Source: Gp6-AA40 sp963772955 (lineage in GTDB: Bacteria > Acidobacteriota > Vicinamibacteria > Vicinamibacterales > UBA2999). From it: a DNA stretch of 64,000 nucleotides. The position numbers and the translations under genes were made by a program. The stretch spans positions 62,001 to 126,000 of the forward strand of contig CAVYZF010000007.1 of the NCBI GenBank assembly GCA_963772955.1. The letters are read 5' to 3'. Below are positions 42,696 to 51,744 of the stretch, one piece after another; the first letter of the stretch is position 1, and each line of letters opens with the position of its first letter. A model generated the notes under the pieces. That model saw only the letters and a list, made by a program, of their open reading frames with translations, was not told the origin of the DNA and made no database searches.

Positions 42696-43499
42696 GTGAG
42701 CTATCGATGGGTCTTCGCAACGTTGCTCGTGCTGGCCGGAGGTGTCACGTTGACGGCCGCCGAGCTTCAACCGCGCACGGTTGCCGCCTTCGATCGCTAC
42801 GTCCGCGCGACCGAAAGCCAACTCAAAGCGGAGTCGTTTCTACGAGTAGACAGGCTGCCGGCAGCGCGCCGGACAGAGGCGCTTGCGCTGATGCGCCGCG
42901 GCGAGCTCTGGATCGAGGCGCCAAAGACACTCGACGGCGGGCGTGAGATCGATGTGCCAGGAGGCATGATTCATCACTGGGTAGGCACAGCGTTCGTACC
43001 AGGTGCCACGATCGATCAGACGCTGTTGCTCCTTCAGGACTACAACAATCACGAACGTATTTACGCACCTACTGTGGCGAAGTCGAAGCTGCAGTCGCGC
43101 GACGGCGATCGATTTCGCTTCTTTCTCAGGTTCAAGATGACGAAGGTGATCACTGTCGTCGTCAACAGTGAGCACGAGGCGTTCTTCGCTCGGGGACCCG
43201 AGCGCGCCGAAGGGTGGATCCACAGCACGCGGATTGCCGAAGTGGCGAAACCGGATACCCCGACCGAGAGCGAGTTGCCAGTTGGCAAGGACGGCGGCTA
43301 CATGTGGCGACTCAACACCTACTGGCGGCTTCTCGCTCGTGATGGCGGCCTTTATATTCAGTGCGAGTCCATTTCGTTGACGAGAGGGATTCCGACAGGC
43401 TTCGGCTGGATTGTCGGTCCCTTTGTCACGAGCATCCCGAAGGAGTCGCTGACCTTCACGCTCGAGACGACACGCAAGCAACTCGTCCGCGCGTCGTAA
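42696..43499 (+). CDS. exported hypothetical protein, START/SRPBCC-like
   Basis: A 267-residue protein with a signal peptide (cleavage near TLTAAE). The body resembles a lipid-binding START/SRPBCC fold: TIDQTLLLLQDYNNHERIYAPTVAKSKL, RFRFFLRFKMTKVITVVVNSEHE and SIPKESLTFTLETTRKQL. This is a pattern-level call; the ligand is unknown. The GTG start has GGGAGG upstream. Confidence 0.65.
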   Translation: MSYRWVFATLLVLAGGVTLTAAELQPRTVAAFDRYVRATESQLKAESFLRVDRLPAARRTEALALMRRGELWIEAPKTLDGGREIDVPGGMIHHWVGTAFVPGATIDQTLLLLQDYNNHERIYAPTVAKSKLQSRDGDRFRFFLRFKMTKVITVVVNSEHEAFFARGPERAEGWIHSTRIAEVAKPDTPTESELPVGKDGGYMWRLNTYWRLLARDGGLYIQCESISLTRGIPTGFGWIVGPFVTSIPKESLTFTLETTRKQLVRAS

Positions 43500-43837
43500 T
43501 CCCGTCACGGCCGGCCATCCGGCCGGCGACATTCTGACCCTCGCGAGGCAAGTTTCTAGATGGGAAATGTAGGTCTGGGTGAAAACGACCCACGCTGACC
43601 GCCTCACCAGGCACATACGGCTAGTGCGAAGCGGTCAGTGGAGGACAGCGGCCCCGTTGGGATTAGCTGTCGCCCTATTACGTGAGCAAACCTCATGCCG
43701 CCATCAGAGTGCACGCCAATTCGTGGTCGATGGCGCCACTTGATGTCAAACAACCGACGCATTGTTCGGATCTGTCACCCGGTTGTACCAATCCAGTTCA
43801 GCTATGAGTCATTCGTACGCTAACCTTCGACATCTAT
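43500..43837. other. 338-bp spacer without a recognised gene
   Basis: A 7-bp hairpin at 43508-43525 (CGGCCGG, loop CCAT, CCGGCCG) lies just after the START-like gene and may end its transcript. The rest has lower GC than its neighbours and no coding, tRNA-like or repeat structure that could be supported. Confidence 0.4.
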
Positions 43838-44506
43838 ATGGCACTCGTCAGGACGCTCCTCGCACTGACCTTCTCAGCTGCGACGCTTGTCGCACAACAG
43901 CCGGGCGTTCATCCGGTCAGCGGTCGTGTGTATGCGCGGACCATGAGCGTGGACGGCGCGCCCTGGCTCGAACGCCGCGAACGTGAGGATGAGGAGAACC
44001 CGGATCTCGCGCTGCGTTTGCTCCGGATCAAGAAGGGCGCAACCGTCGCAGACATCGGCGCCGGGTCCGGCTACATCACGCTCCGGATGGCGAAGATCGT
44101 TGGCCCGATGGGCAAGGTCTACGCGAGCGACATCCAGGCGGGCATGTTGACGCTGCTCCAGCAGAACATGGCACGCGCGAAGGTGGACAACATCGTGCCC
44201 GTGCTCGGCACGTTCGACGATCCGAAGCTTCCAGCCGACAGCATCGACCTCGCGATCATGGTCGACGTGTATCACGAGTTCTCAGAGCCGCAGAAGATGC
44301 TTCAGCGCATCCGCACGGCGCTCAAAGCGGATGGTCGACTGGTACTGCTCGAGTACCGGGCCGAAGATCCGAGCGTTCCCATCCTGCCCGATCACAAGAT
44401 GACGAAGGCGCAGGTGAAGCAGGAACTCGAGCACGAGGGCTTCAAGCAGTCTCGCGTGTACGACGACCTTCCCTGGCAGCACTTGTTCATCTTCACGAAA
44501 ATGTAG
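43838..44506 (+). CDS. class I SAM-dependent methyltransferase with signal peptide
   Basis: A 222-residue methyltransferase. Motif I is VADIGAGSGYI at 70-80; the acidic residue of motif II is in GKVYASDIQ, and IDLAIMVDVYHEF follows. Residues 1-20 are a typical signal peptide (LLALTFSAATLVAQ), unexpected because SAM is cytoplasmic. The substrate is unknown. The last residues read FTKM and the TAG stop is part of the GTAG of a REP-like element. Confidence 0.82.
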   Translation: MALVRTLLALTFSAATLVAQQPGVHPVSGRVYARTMSVDGAPWLERREREDEENPDLALRLLRIKKGATVADIGAGSGYITLRMAKIVGPMGKVYASDIQAGMLTLLQQNMARAKVDNIVPVLGTFDDPKLPADSIDLAIMVDVYHEFSEPQKMLQRIRTALKADGRLVLLEYRAEDPSVPILPDHKMTKAQVKQELEHEGFKQSRVYDDLPWQHLFIFTKM

Positions 44507-44526
44507 AGGCGGGTCTTCAGGCCCGC
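44503..44526 (+). repeat. GTAG-hairpin REP-like element
   Basis: GTAG (44503-44506), AG, then GCGGGTC-TTCA-GGCCCGC (44509-44526) with one G-T pair. It matches the units at 5864-5924. Its TAG is the methyltransferase stop. A second hairpin (CCGCC 44547-44551, GGCGG 44566-44570) fills the rest of the spacer to the convergent hydrolase gene. Confidence 0.65.
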
Positions 44527-44577
44527 TGGTCAGGTGAGCGAGCCTTCCGCCTTCGCCGAGGTTACGGCGGACCGCCC

Positions 44578-44901
44578 CTATTTTGTTGCCCGCAGGACGT
44601 CGAGAAGCGCGGTCGAGACCGCCTCCGGCTTCTCGCGCGGCATGAAGTGTCCCACGCCTTCCACGATCCGACGATCGATCAACTGAGAGAAATTCGCCTT
44701 GTCGGCCGCGGCGTTCGTTGATGGTCGGCCCGTCACGCCATCGTCTGTCGGGTGCAGCACGATCGTTGGGACGTCGACGGGCGGACGCTTCGCAAGGATT
44801 CGCTCCATCTCTTCGAAGCGTGGTTCACCCGGTGCGTTCCGAATGCGATGCCGGTACGAGTGAATCACGACGTCGACGAAGTCCGGGTTGTCGAACGACA
44901 C
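44578..44901 (-). CDS. alpha/beta hydrolase, 3' part of a frameshifted gene
   Basis: The C-terminal 107 residues of an alpha/beta hydrolase: SFDNPDFVDVVIHSYRHRIRNAPGEP, DVPTIVLHPTDDGVT (acidic residue of the triad) and IVEGVGHFMPREKPEAV (catalytic His). The real frame extends upstream to about 45024, where it should join the 5' part. The ATG at 44901 is unlikely to be a real start. Confidence 0.8.
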   Translation of the reverse strand: MSFDNPDFVDVVIHSYRHRIRNAPGEPRFEEMERILAKRPPVDVPTIVLHPTDDGVTGRPSTNAAADKANFSQLIDRRIVEGVGHFMPREKPEAVSTALLDVLRATK

Positions 44902-45010
44902 CGCTGTCTTGTTGTATTCCTCGTCGGTGAACTTCCAGGTCGGCGACCATGTTTCCCAGAGCAGGCGACACAGGCTACGGCGATTGGCTTCCAGCCCGCG
45001 CCGGCCCCGT

Positions 45011-45580
45011 TCAGTGTTGAAGTAGGTACCGATACCAGATCGCCCGCTCTCTCTCCGGCGGCGCTGGTTGCGGATCGGAGATCGTGTCCTGAATCAGGTA
45101 GCCACTGATGAACACCGCCGCACGCACGCGGTCGCGATGCAGAGCGGCGGCGATGCACGCAGCGCGACCGCCCCAGTCGTAGCCTGAGACCGCGAACCGT
45201 TTGACGCCGATCGCATCCATCAAGTCGATGACGTCCTGCCCGATGGCGGCTTGCTCGCCTGTGCGGACACGCGGGTCGCGTATGCGCGTCGGACCGTAGC
45301 CGCGAAGATAGGGGACGATCACGCGGTATCCGAGATTAGCGAGCGGGGGAGCGACACCGTCGAACGCGCGCGCGTCGTCCGGAAAACCGTGGAGCAGCAC
45401 GACGGGGAAGCCCTGCGGGTCGCCGCTCTCTTCGAATCCGATCGTGAGTGCTGGTGTGTCGATTGTTCGCAAGCGAGCCGTCGCGCCAGCCTGAGCCGCG
45501 GCACTGCGCCAACCGCCCATCACTCCCGCGACGCCGGCGGCCGACGCCAGTGCGAGCAGGTCTCTGCGGCTATAGGTCAT
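45011..45580 (-). CDS. alpha/beta hydrolase, 5' part of a frameshifted gene, Tat signal
   Basis: 189 residues. A Tat signal (YSRRDLLALASAAG) is followed by the hydrolase core: VVLLHGFPDDARAF (oxyanion HGFP at 64-67) and VSGYDWGGRAACIAA with Asp135 as nucleophile, as in epoxide hydrolases and haloalkane dehalogenases. It reads through WYRYLLQH and stops; with one base fewer near 45026 it would read WYRYYFNTERGRRGLEANRR, as the family requires. The intact gene would span 44578-45580. Confidence 0.82.
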   Translation of the reverse strand: MTYSRRDLLALASAAGVAGVMGGWRSAAAQAGATARLRTIDTPALTIGFEESGDPQGFPVVLLHGFPDDARAFDGVAPPLANLGYRVIVPYLRGYGPTRIRDPRVRTGEQAAIGQDVIDLMDAIGVKRFAVSGYDWGGRAACIAAALHRDRVRAAVFISGYLIQDTISDPQPAPPERERAIWYRYLLQH

Positions 45581-45598
45581 CGTGCCCTCACGTCCGTC

Positions 45599-46462
45599 TC
45601 ACCACGCCAGGTCGGCAAGCACTGCGTGATGATCGCTCTTGTCCGTCATCCAGACGCGCGCGGTCGAGGCGATTCGAGCAAGTGGCGGATCGGCCAGCAG
45701 GAAGTCCACTCGGCCGGTGCCGACGGTGTCCGGACTGTGGGCGCTCACATCGACAAAGCCAGCGTCGATGAGACTGCGAACACCGGGCGCGTCGGGATAC
45801 TCATTAAGATCGCCAAGGACCAGAATGCCGTGACCGATCTCGTCTTTGACGATCCGCCCCAGGTCCGCGAATCCGAGCGCGCGCGATGCCGTTCGCCGAT
45901 CGGCGTGATGATTGAGCAGGCGCAGCGGTCGTCCGGCGGCGCACATAGTGACGTCGAGGACGATGCGAGGCTCGGCCTCGGGAGTGGAGCTGACGCGATG
46001 ACGTTCAACCTGCACGAGCGGCCATCGCGACAGCACGGCGAGACCGTAGTGTCCTTCATCCCACTTAATGCTGGCGGCGAAGACGTAGTTCATGCCCAGC
46101 GCCGTCGCCAGCTCCACTGGCTCATCGACGAAGCTGCCACGCCGCGTCCGCACATCGACCTCCTGCAGTGCAATGAGATCGACCTGCATCGCGCGTATCT
46201 CCGCGGCGAGCTCGTCCACGGGCGCCGACTGTGCGGCCCGGATGTTCCACGTGCCGATGCGCAGAGGCTTCGCGCCAGCAGCGGGACTCGCGTCGCTCTT
46301 GCGACACTCTTCGAGCGGCGAGTGCGTCAGGAGATCGGAGAGCTCCGTGACGATGCGCGGACGTCGGGGGGCCTCGAGCTGCGGAGCATCCTGGCGTGAT
46401 CGAGCGAGGGACACGCTCAGCGCCGAAACGACAATCAGCAGCACCCCCGCCAGAATACGCAT
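45599..46462 (-). CDS. exported endonuclease/exonuclease/phosphatase family protein
   Basis: A 287-residue protein with a signal peptide (about 1-20). The EEP fold includes RIGTWNIRAAQ (metal Asn), DLIALQEVDVRT (metal Glu), HYGLAVLSRWPL, RLLNHHADRR, ILVLGDLNEYPD and the final TDKSDHHAVLADL. This family includes exported phosphodiesterases and sphingomyelinase-like enzymes; the substrate is unknown. It lies 18 nt before the frameshifted hydrolase gene on the same strand. Confidence 0.85.
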   Translation of the reverse strand: MRILAGVLLIVVSALSVSLARSRQDAPQLEAPRRPRIVTELSDLLTHSPLEECRKSDASPAAGAKPLRIGTWNIRAAQSAPVDELAAEIRAMQVDLIALQEVDVRTRRGSFVDEPVELATALGMNYVFAASIKWDEGHYGLAVLSRWPLVQVERHRVSSTPEAEPRIVLDVTMCAAGRPLRLLNHHADRRTASRALGFADLGRIVKDEIGHGILVLGDLNEYPDAPGVRSLIDAGFVDVSAHSPDTVGTGRVDFLLADPPLARIASTARVWMTDKSDHHAVLADLAW

Positions 46463-46508
46463 CAGGCGGCAGCCTACCTGAGAACCGTAACGTTGGTAAA
46501 GCGAAGGA

Positions 46509-47828
46509 TCAGCGGTGACGCCGTGAGCCCACGACCCATGAGACTGGGATGCCGAGCACGACGACAAGCGCGCCGAGCAGTGTCTGTCGTGGCTGGCCAG
46601 TGATGAACAGCGCCAGGATTGCGACCACCATCACGATGAACAAGACGAACGGCAGCGGATGGAGCGGTGCCCGGAAGACCTCTGCGCGCGCCTCTGGCCT
46701 CGGGAGGATCACGACTGCGGTTGCAGCGAGACCGAGGAAGAAAACGGCGCACGGAACGAAGTAGCCGAGGATGTCGTCGAAGCTGCCGAGCAGAACGAGG
46801 ATGCATGCCAGCGTGACTTGCACGATCGTGGACGCCGGCACCGTGCCTCTGCCCACGTTGAAGCGCGCCAGCCGTTCCGGGAATACACCGTCGCGCGCCA
46901 TCGCGACGTAGACACGAGGGGAACCGAGGAGCACCGCGGCGAGGCTGCCCACTACTGCGACGACGACCATCGCTGACAGCAGGCGCCCTGCTGTCTCACC
47001 GAAAAGCGAAGCGCCCACACGAAGGACGAACGCTTCATCCGTGCCCGACGCCAGCCCTGACGCGCCGAACATGTAGGCGACGCTGACCAGCGCATACATA
47101 GCCGTGACGAGCGCCAGGCCGCCGACGAGCGCGCGCGGCATGGTGTGCCGTGGCGACCTGACCTCTTCCCCCATGCGGCCGAGCTCCCACCAACCGCCGA
47201 ACGCGAAGAACGCGGCGATCAGAGAGGCCGCGAGCGCGGCGGGTGTGAACGTCGCAGGGGCGGCGAGGTCCACGGCAACGTTCGCACCGCGCACTTTGAA
47301 GAGCGCTGCGACGACAAGCACGACGACGATCGAGAGCTTTGCCGCCGCCGTCCATTGCATGGCGCGCGCGCTGGTGCCCCTGCCGGCAAGTGTGATGAGC
47401 CCGAACGCGACGATCGCGATGATGGCCACGAGCGACGTGAGTGCGGGTGAGGCGCCAAGCGTCGCGAGGAGATACTGCGCAAAGCCGATACCGAGCGCGG
47501 CGGTCAGGCCCGGGTCCATGACGAGCAGCGCCATCCAGCCGTAGACGAACGCGCACCTGGGACCGAACCCCTCGCGTAGGTAGATGTAGCTGCCGCCTGC
47601 CTGCGGAAAACGCGTGGACAGTTCTGCGAAGCAGAGCGCGCCGGCCGCACTCAGTGTGCCCATCACCACCCACATGGCGAGCGCGGCCCCCGGGCTGCCG
47701 AGCGTCCGCATCATCGTGGCGGGTGTGAGGAAAATACCGACGCCGACGACCTGGCTGACCACCATCGCTGTGGCGGTCCATGGGCCGAGCAGGGCGGGGC
47801 GAATCGCGGTCACGAGGTGGGTGTGCAC
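46509..47828 (-). CDS. APC family amino acid permease
   Basis: A 439-residue transporter with 12 predicted membrane helices. The APC signature is present: AMVVSQVVGVGIFLTPATMM (helix 1 with the GxGIF break), FAELSTRFPQAGGSYIYLREGFG and FFAFGGWWELGRMGEEVRSPRHTMPRA (helix 6 region). It probably exchanges or imports amino acids. The GTG at 47828 was chosen as start, 4 nt after the TonB receptor stop; a GTG at 47813 is also possible. Upstream codons overlap the receptor and are not used. Confidence 0.88.
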   Translation of the reverse strand: MHTHLVTAIRPALLGPWTATAMVVSQVVGVGIFLTPATMMRTLGSPGAALAMWVVMGTLSAAGALCFAELSTRFPQAGGSYIYLREGFGPRCAFVYGWMALLVMDPGLTAALGIGFAQYLLATLGASPALTSLVAIIAIVAFGLITLAGRGTSARAMQWTAAAKLSIVVVLVVAALFKVRGANVAVDLAAPATFTPAALAASLIAAFFAFGGWWELGRMGEEVRSPRHTMPRALVGGLALVTAMYALVSVAYMFGASGLASGTDEAFVLRVGASLFGETAGRLLSAMVVVAVVGSLAAVLLGSPRVYVAMARDGVFPERLARFNVGRGTVPASTIVQVTLACILVLLGSFDDILGYFVPCAVFFLGLAATAVVILPRPEARAEVFRAPLHPLPFVLFIVMVVAILALFITGQPRQTLLGALVVVLGIPVSWVVGSRRHR

Positions 47829-47832
47829 GCGG

Positions 47833-50775
47833 CTAGAAGGTGACGCGCGCAGCCAGTTGCATGGCGCGCGGCCCTCCCGATCCGAAGATGCCACCGGCAG
47901 TCGTCACCGGCTGGCCGAATCGCGATGAGCGCAGATACCCGGGATTCCTCGGATCCTCGGAATCGCGGACGAGGACGTTCGAGAACCCCGAGTAGTTCAC
48001 GTTGGAGATGCCGAGGATGTTCGTGACGTTGAACAGATTGAAGACCTCGACCATCGGCTCGACGCGAATGCGTTGGTTGATCGAGAACGGCCGCGACACG
48101 CGAAGATCGAGCGAGTTGAACGAATCGTTGAAGCGTGCGCTGTCTGCGACGAGGGGAAGGAGCACGCCGTCGACGCCACCGCCCGCGTTGAGATTCGTAA
48201 GATAAGAGTTCAATTCCGCCGCCGTGTGGAACTGACGGCCGCCGGCGTTGCGCTGCAGCACCGGGATTCGCGATTGACCATCGGGCATCATGATATCCAT
48301 CGGCACGCCTGACGAGATCGTCCACAGGGCCGAGATGTTCACGCCGGATACCAGCGTCTGACCCGAGAGCGTAAGGCGATGGCGACGGTCGTTCGGCGTT
48401 GGCCCCCACTCTTTTCCGAGGTCATTCGGATCGACTGGACCGTTCAGGAACGGAATCTGATCGTCGTTGGCGTAGTTGAAGGCCTTGGCGAGCGTGTATC
48501 CCACGCGGAATCCGTACCCGTTGCTGAACGGGCGATCGAGCGAGAGCAAAAGTCCGTCGTACTGAGTTTTCGCGCTCGACTCGATGTTCACGACACGATC
48601 GGGTCCGCCCACGACAGGGTTGTACACCTCGCCGATCGTGCGGCCGATCAGGAAGTGGATGCCCTGGTTGTGCATCACGTCGGCGCGCGCGCGCAGCCCG
48701 GCGATGTCCTGCTCCACGCCCAGATGGAATTCGTGGATGGACGGGTTCTGCAGGTGGGGATCGATGATGTTGATGCCCGATGCGCCAGCACCCGGCAGGA
48801 CGAAGCCAGCGAATGGATTCGCTGAGCTCGGCGCAAACGGTGGAAATCGCCCGGTCGCCGGGTCGAGGAAGAACACGTTGCCCGCACGCACCTCGATGGG
48901 CAGCGCCCGCCCGTCGAGGCCTCGCTCGAGCGATTGGATCTGCAGCACGATACGGTCGTAGTAGAGGCCGTAGCCGCCGCGAACGACGAAGCCGCGATCG
49001 GTCGGATTCCACGAAAACCCGACTCGGGGACCGAAGTTGTTCAGATCCCGTTGACGCTCGTCGCTGACAAAGGGCAGGACGATCGGGTTGAGCTCGTCGA
49101 CGCGGCTCTGATTGTTGACTTCGGAGTCGACCTCGTAGCGCAGCCCGAGGTTCAACTGCAGACGGCTCGACACTGCCCAATCGTCCTGGATGAAACCGGC
49201 GATATGGGTGTTGTCCGTATCAGGTTGAATCAACGGCTGATCGGGCTTGCCGCTGCGCAGTGTGACGGAGAAGAGCAGATCGTTGTCGCTGATGACGCCG
49301 TCGCCGTTGTGATCGAAGGTGGCGAAGTCTTCGACGAACTCGATGCGGCCCTGCTGAAAGACGCCCAGCCTGAACTCGGCATCGACGCGCTGCGCCTCGC
49401 CGCCGAAGCGGATGCTGTGCGCGCCGCGGACCAGCGTGGCGCTGTCTGTGATCTGCACACGCGTCTGGCGCGTCTCCTGCGGCATCCGGAACGATGCGCC
49501 ATCCACAATGCTCGGGAACGTCAGCTGCGGTGCCGTCGTCACCGGTAACGTCTCGTTGAGGAAGGTGCTGACGCTTCCGTTCAGCGAGTTGACAAAGTTG
49601 CCGCGCGGCGCCGACGTCCACGACGCGAGCACGCTGTTGTAGCGATTGGTGCCGTCCTGGCGTTGCGAGGCTGAACCGATCGCGCGCTCGACTGCGCTCG
49701 CGGCTGTGTCGGTGGCCCACTCTCCTGCAGAGCGAGCCATGAAGCGGTTTGCGGCGCCGCCGGCATCGAGGCGCAGCGACCACAAGCCATCACTCAAAGC
49801 CGCAGGCGCGAAACTGCGCGAGATGGTGCGCGTCGAGATATCGCGCGTGCCGACGAGGACGCCGCCGTCCTGGTTGCGGTATTCACCTGAGGCGAACCAG
49901 AAGAGACGGTCTCGCCGAAGCGGTCCACCCAGTGCACCCGAGACCTGCTGTCGATCGAACGGTGGCGCCTCGTCCGGGTTGTCCAATGTCGGCGGCAACG
50001 CCTGCCACGCATCGTCACGCGCAAAGACCGCAGCTGTGCCGTGCGTCGTGTTCGTGCCGGAGCGCGTCACGACGTTGATCACGGATGATGCCGAGCGACC
50101 CTGGTCTGCACCGTATCGGCTGGTGGCGATCTGAAACTCCTGCACGGCATCGATCGGCAGATTCAGCAGCGGGCCGCCCACCACATCGTCGTTGTTGTCC
50201 TGGCCGTCGATGGTGACGTTGCCGCCACGTCCCATCTGGCCCGCGGACGAGATGAGCACGCTGTTCGTTTTGGTCGGATCGAACACCGGCGTCGGGTTGT
50301 TCCCTGGCACGAGGAACGCGAGCTCGAGGAAGTTGCGCCCGTTCAGTGGCAACGACTCGATGCGCGCCGACGACAGCACGCCGTCGACGGCTGTTGAGAC
50401 TGGACGATCGATATTGCCCGTGACGACCACATCGACGCGGACTGTGGCGGGACTGAGGACCACATCGAGCGCCCGTTGTTGACCGACTTCCAGCGTCAGG
50501 CTCGCGCGCCACGGGCTGAAGGCATCGAGCCTCGCTTCGAAGTCATAGCGGCCGGGCGTGAGCATGGGAAATGTAAATCGTCCCTCGCCATCGCTCGTCG
50601 CCGACCAGGTCGTCGACGTCGCCGCCTGTTGAAGGGTGATCGTCGCACCCGGCACGGCACGGGATTGCTGATCGACCACGCGGCCTATTAGCGTGGCGAC
50701 GGCCGGTTGTGCGGCGGCCGGACCGGCGAGCAAACAGAGCATCACGGTAAGGGCAGTGCGTGCGAACGTGTTCAA
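47833..50775 (-). CDS. Oar-like TonB-dependent receptor with carboxypeptidase regulatory-like domain
   Basis: A 980-residue outer-membrane protein. The signal peptide (1-24, ending AAAQP) is followed by a CarboxypepD_reg-like beta-sandwich (ATLIGRVVDQQSRAVPGATITL, about 28-110), then a plug (LPLNGRNFLELAFLVPG, NVTIDGQDNNDDVVGG) and a large beta-barrel ending in the outer-membrane signature QLAARVTF. This is the Oar/SusC-like form abundant in Acidobacteriota. It likely takes up large substrates or is involved in polymer use. The TTG start at 50775 overlaps the stop of the upstream iron-sulfur gene (TTGA), with AAGGA upstream. Confidence 0.88.
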   Translation of the reverse strand: MNTFARTALTVMLCLLAGPAAAQPAVATLIGRVVDQQSRAVPGATITLQQAATSTTWSATSDGEGRFTFPMLTPGRYDFEARLDAFSPWRASLTLEVGQQRALDVVLSPATVRVDVVVTGNIDRPVSTAVDGVLSSARIESLPLNGRNFLELAFLVPGNNPTPVFDPTKTNSVLISSAGQMGRGGNVTIDGQDNNDDVVGGPLLNLPIDAVQEFQIATSRYGADQGRSASSVINVVTRSGTNTTHGTAAVFARDDAWQALPPTLDNPDEAPPFDRQQVSGALGGPLRRDRLFWFASGEYRNQDGGVLVGTRDISTRTISRSFAPAALSDGLWSLRLDAGGAANRFMARSAGEWATDTAASAVERAIGSASQRQDGTNRYNSVLASWTSAPRGNFVNSLNGSVSTFLNETLPVTTAPQLTFPSIVDGASFRMPQETRQTRVQITDSATLVRGAHSIRFGGEAQRVDAEFRLGVFQQGRIEFVEDFATFDHNGDGVISDNDLLFSVTLRSGKPDQPLIQPDTDNTHIAGFIQDDWAVSSRLQLNLGLRYEVDSEVNNQSRVDELNPIVLPFVSDERQRDLNNFGPRVGFSWNPTDRGFVVRGGYGLYYDRIVLQIQSLERGLDGRALPIEVRAGNVFFLDPATGRFPPFAPSSANPFAGFVLPGAGASGINIIDPHLQNPSIHEFHLGVEQDIAGLRARADVMHNQGIHFLIGRTIGEVYNPVVGGPDRVVNIESSAKTQYDGLLLSLDRPFSNGYGFRVGYTLAKAFNYANDDQIPFLNGPVDPNDLGKEWGPTPNDRRHRLTLSGQTLVSGVNISALWTISSGVPMDIMMPDGQSRIPVLQRNAGGRQFHTAAELNSYLTNLNAGGGVDGVLLPLVADSARFNDSFNSLDLRVSRPFSINQRIRVEPMVEVFNLFNVTNILGISNVNYSGFSNVLVRDSEDPRNPGYLRSSRFGQPVTTAGGIFGSGGPRAMQLAARVTF

Positions 50776-51716
50776 GGACGATGAATCCTTGCGTAGAAGT
50801 GTCGCGGCTGGTTCTGCCCCGGATCGACCGGCGCAGGGGCTTCGGGCATAGCGACCGTGGGAAAGAGCTTCGTGTGAAATCCGTCGAAGTCCTTCGCCCA
50901 CTCCTTGTGGTTGTAGGCGCAGACCGGCAGGCAGATCGAACAGTACCAGTACTTGGCGAAGTAGGGGAAGCAGCGGCCGGTGTCGACGACGTAGCGGTCG
51001 TAGCCGAGATGATCCTTGCCGGCTTCAGGGGTGCGCTCGTCGGGAATCGCGTCCGCCGGACAGAACTTCCGGCACGCGCGGCACGCGTCACAGAATCTGG
51101 CGATGCCGGCGTCGATGGGATGGTCGATCGCCAGCGCGATCGACGTGACGACGCTGCCCATGCGGAAGAGCGGCCCGAGCTTCGGATTGATGATCGATCC
51201 GTGCCGGCCGAGCTCGCCGAAACCGGCCTTCAGCCCGATCGGAATGTGCAGGAGGTCGCTGTCGCCGATCGGATGCTCGATCTTGCAGGCGTAGCCGATC
51301 GATCGGAGATAGGAGGCGAGCTTGATGACCGTCTCGCCGAGCGTGTAGTAGACGCGCAGGCATTCGATGGCGGATTCACGAGAGGGTACGACCTGGAATT
51401 CACGCCAGCGCATCCGTTGTCCCACGGCGATCGCGTATTTCTCGCTGACCACCCGCCCGCGATAGATGTCGGTCGGCTCGATCTCGCAGATGCCCACGAT
51501 GTCCGCGCCGAACTCGACGGCCTTGTCCTTGAGATGCTGCGACGCGTCGACAGGCGAGTCGAACTCCGTGCGCGAGTCGGCCACCTGGCCCTCGAAGCGC
51601 CGGTACTGATCGTCGTAAATCTTGCGAAGGATGTCGTCGACTTCTTCGATGCGGATCGAGCGCCCGCCGACGAGCGCGTACCAGTCGTCCCAGGCGAATG
51701 GCGGAGGAGCGATCAA
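50772..51716 (-). CDS. QueG/reductive-dehalogenase-like 2x[4Fe-4S] protein
   Basis: About 314 residues from the TTG at 51716. The middle resembles the cobalamin-reductase family of QueG and RdhA: GADIVGICEIEPTDIYRGR, DSDLLHIPIGLKAGFGELGRHG, SIINPKLGPLFRMGSVVTSIAL. Two ferredoxin-type clusters follow: CDACRACRKFCP and then C-x9-CSICLPVC. QueG reduces epoxyqueuosine; this protein lacks the QueG C-terminal HEAT part and a Tat signal, so its substrate is uncertain. The N-terminus is unclear: the frame stays open to 51977 (ATG at 51818), and the start region is built of GGGAGTTGG repeat DNA. The first GGGAG of the repeat lies 7 nt before the TTG chosen. Confidence 0.75.
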   Translation of the reverse strand: MIAPPPFAWDDWYALVGGRSIRIEEVDDILRKIYDDQYRRFEGQVADSRTEFDSPVDASQHLKDKAVEFGADIVGICEIEPTDIYRGRVVSEKYAIAVGQRMRWREFQVVPSRESAIECLRVYYTLGETVIKLASYLRSIGYACKIEHPIGDSDLLHIPIGLKAGFGELGRHGSIINPKLGPLFRMGSVVTSIALAIDHPIDAGIARFCDACRACRKFCPADAIPDERTPEAGKDHLGYDRYVVDTGRCFPYFAKYWYCSICLPVCAYNHKEWAKDFDGFHTKLFPTVAMPEAPAPVDPGQNQPRHFYARIHRP

Positions 51717-51744
51717 CTCCCAACTCCCAATGGCCAGCTCCCAA
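51714..51744 (-). repeat. GGGAGTTGG repeats at the start of the QueG-like gene
   Basis: On the minus strand, TTTGGGAGCTGGCC, then ATTGGGAGTTGGGAGTTG. Read in frame it would encode LWELAIGSWEL; read as non-coding it supplies a ribosome-binding site and a TTG start. Confidence 0.65.

Noticed and set aside
43500..43837. Possible tRNA or small RNA gene
   Set aside because: No cloverleaf or conserved tRNA boxes could be drawn; only one 7-bp hairpin was found.
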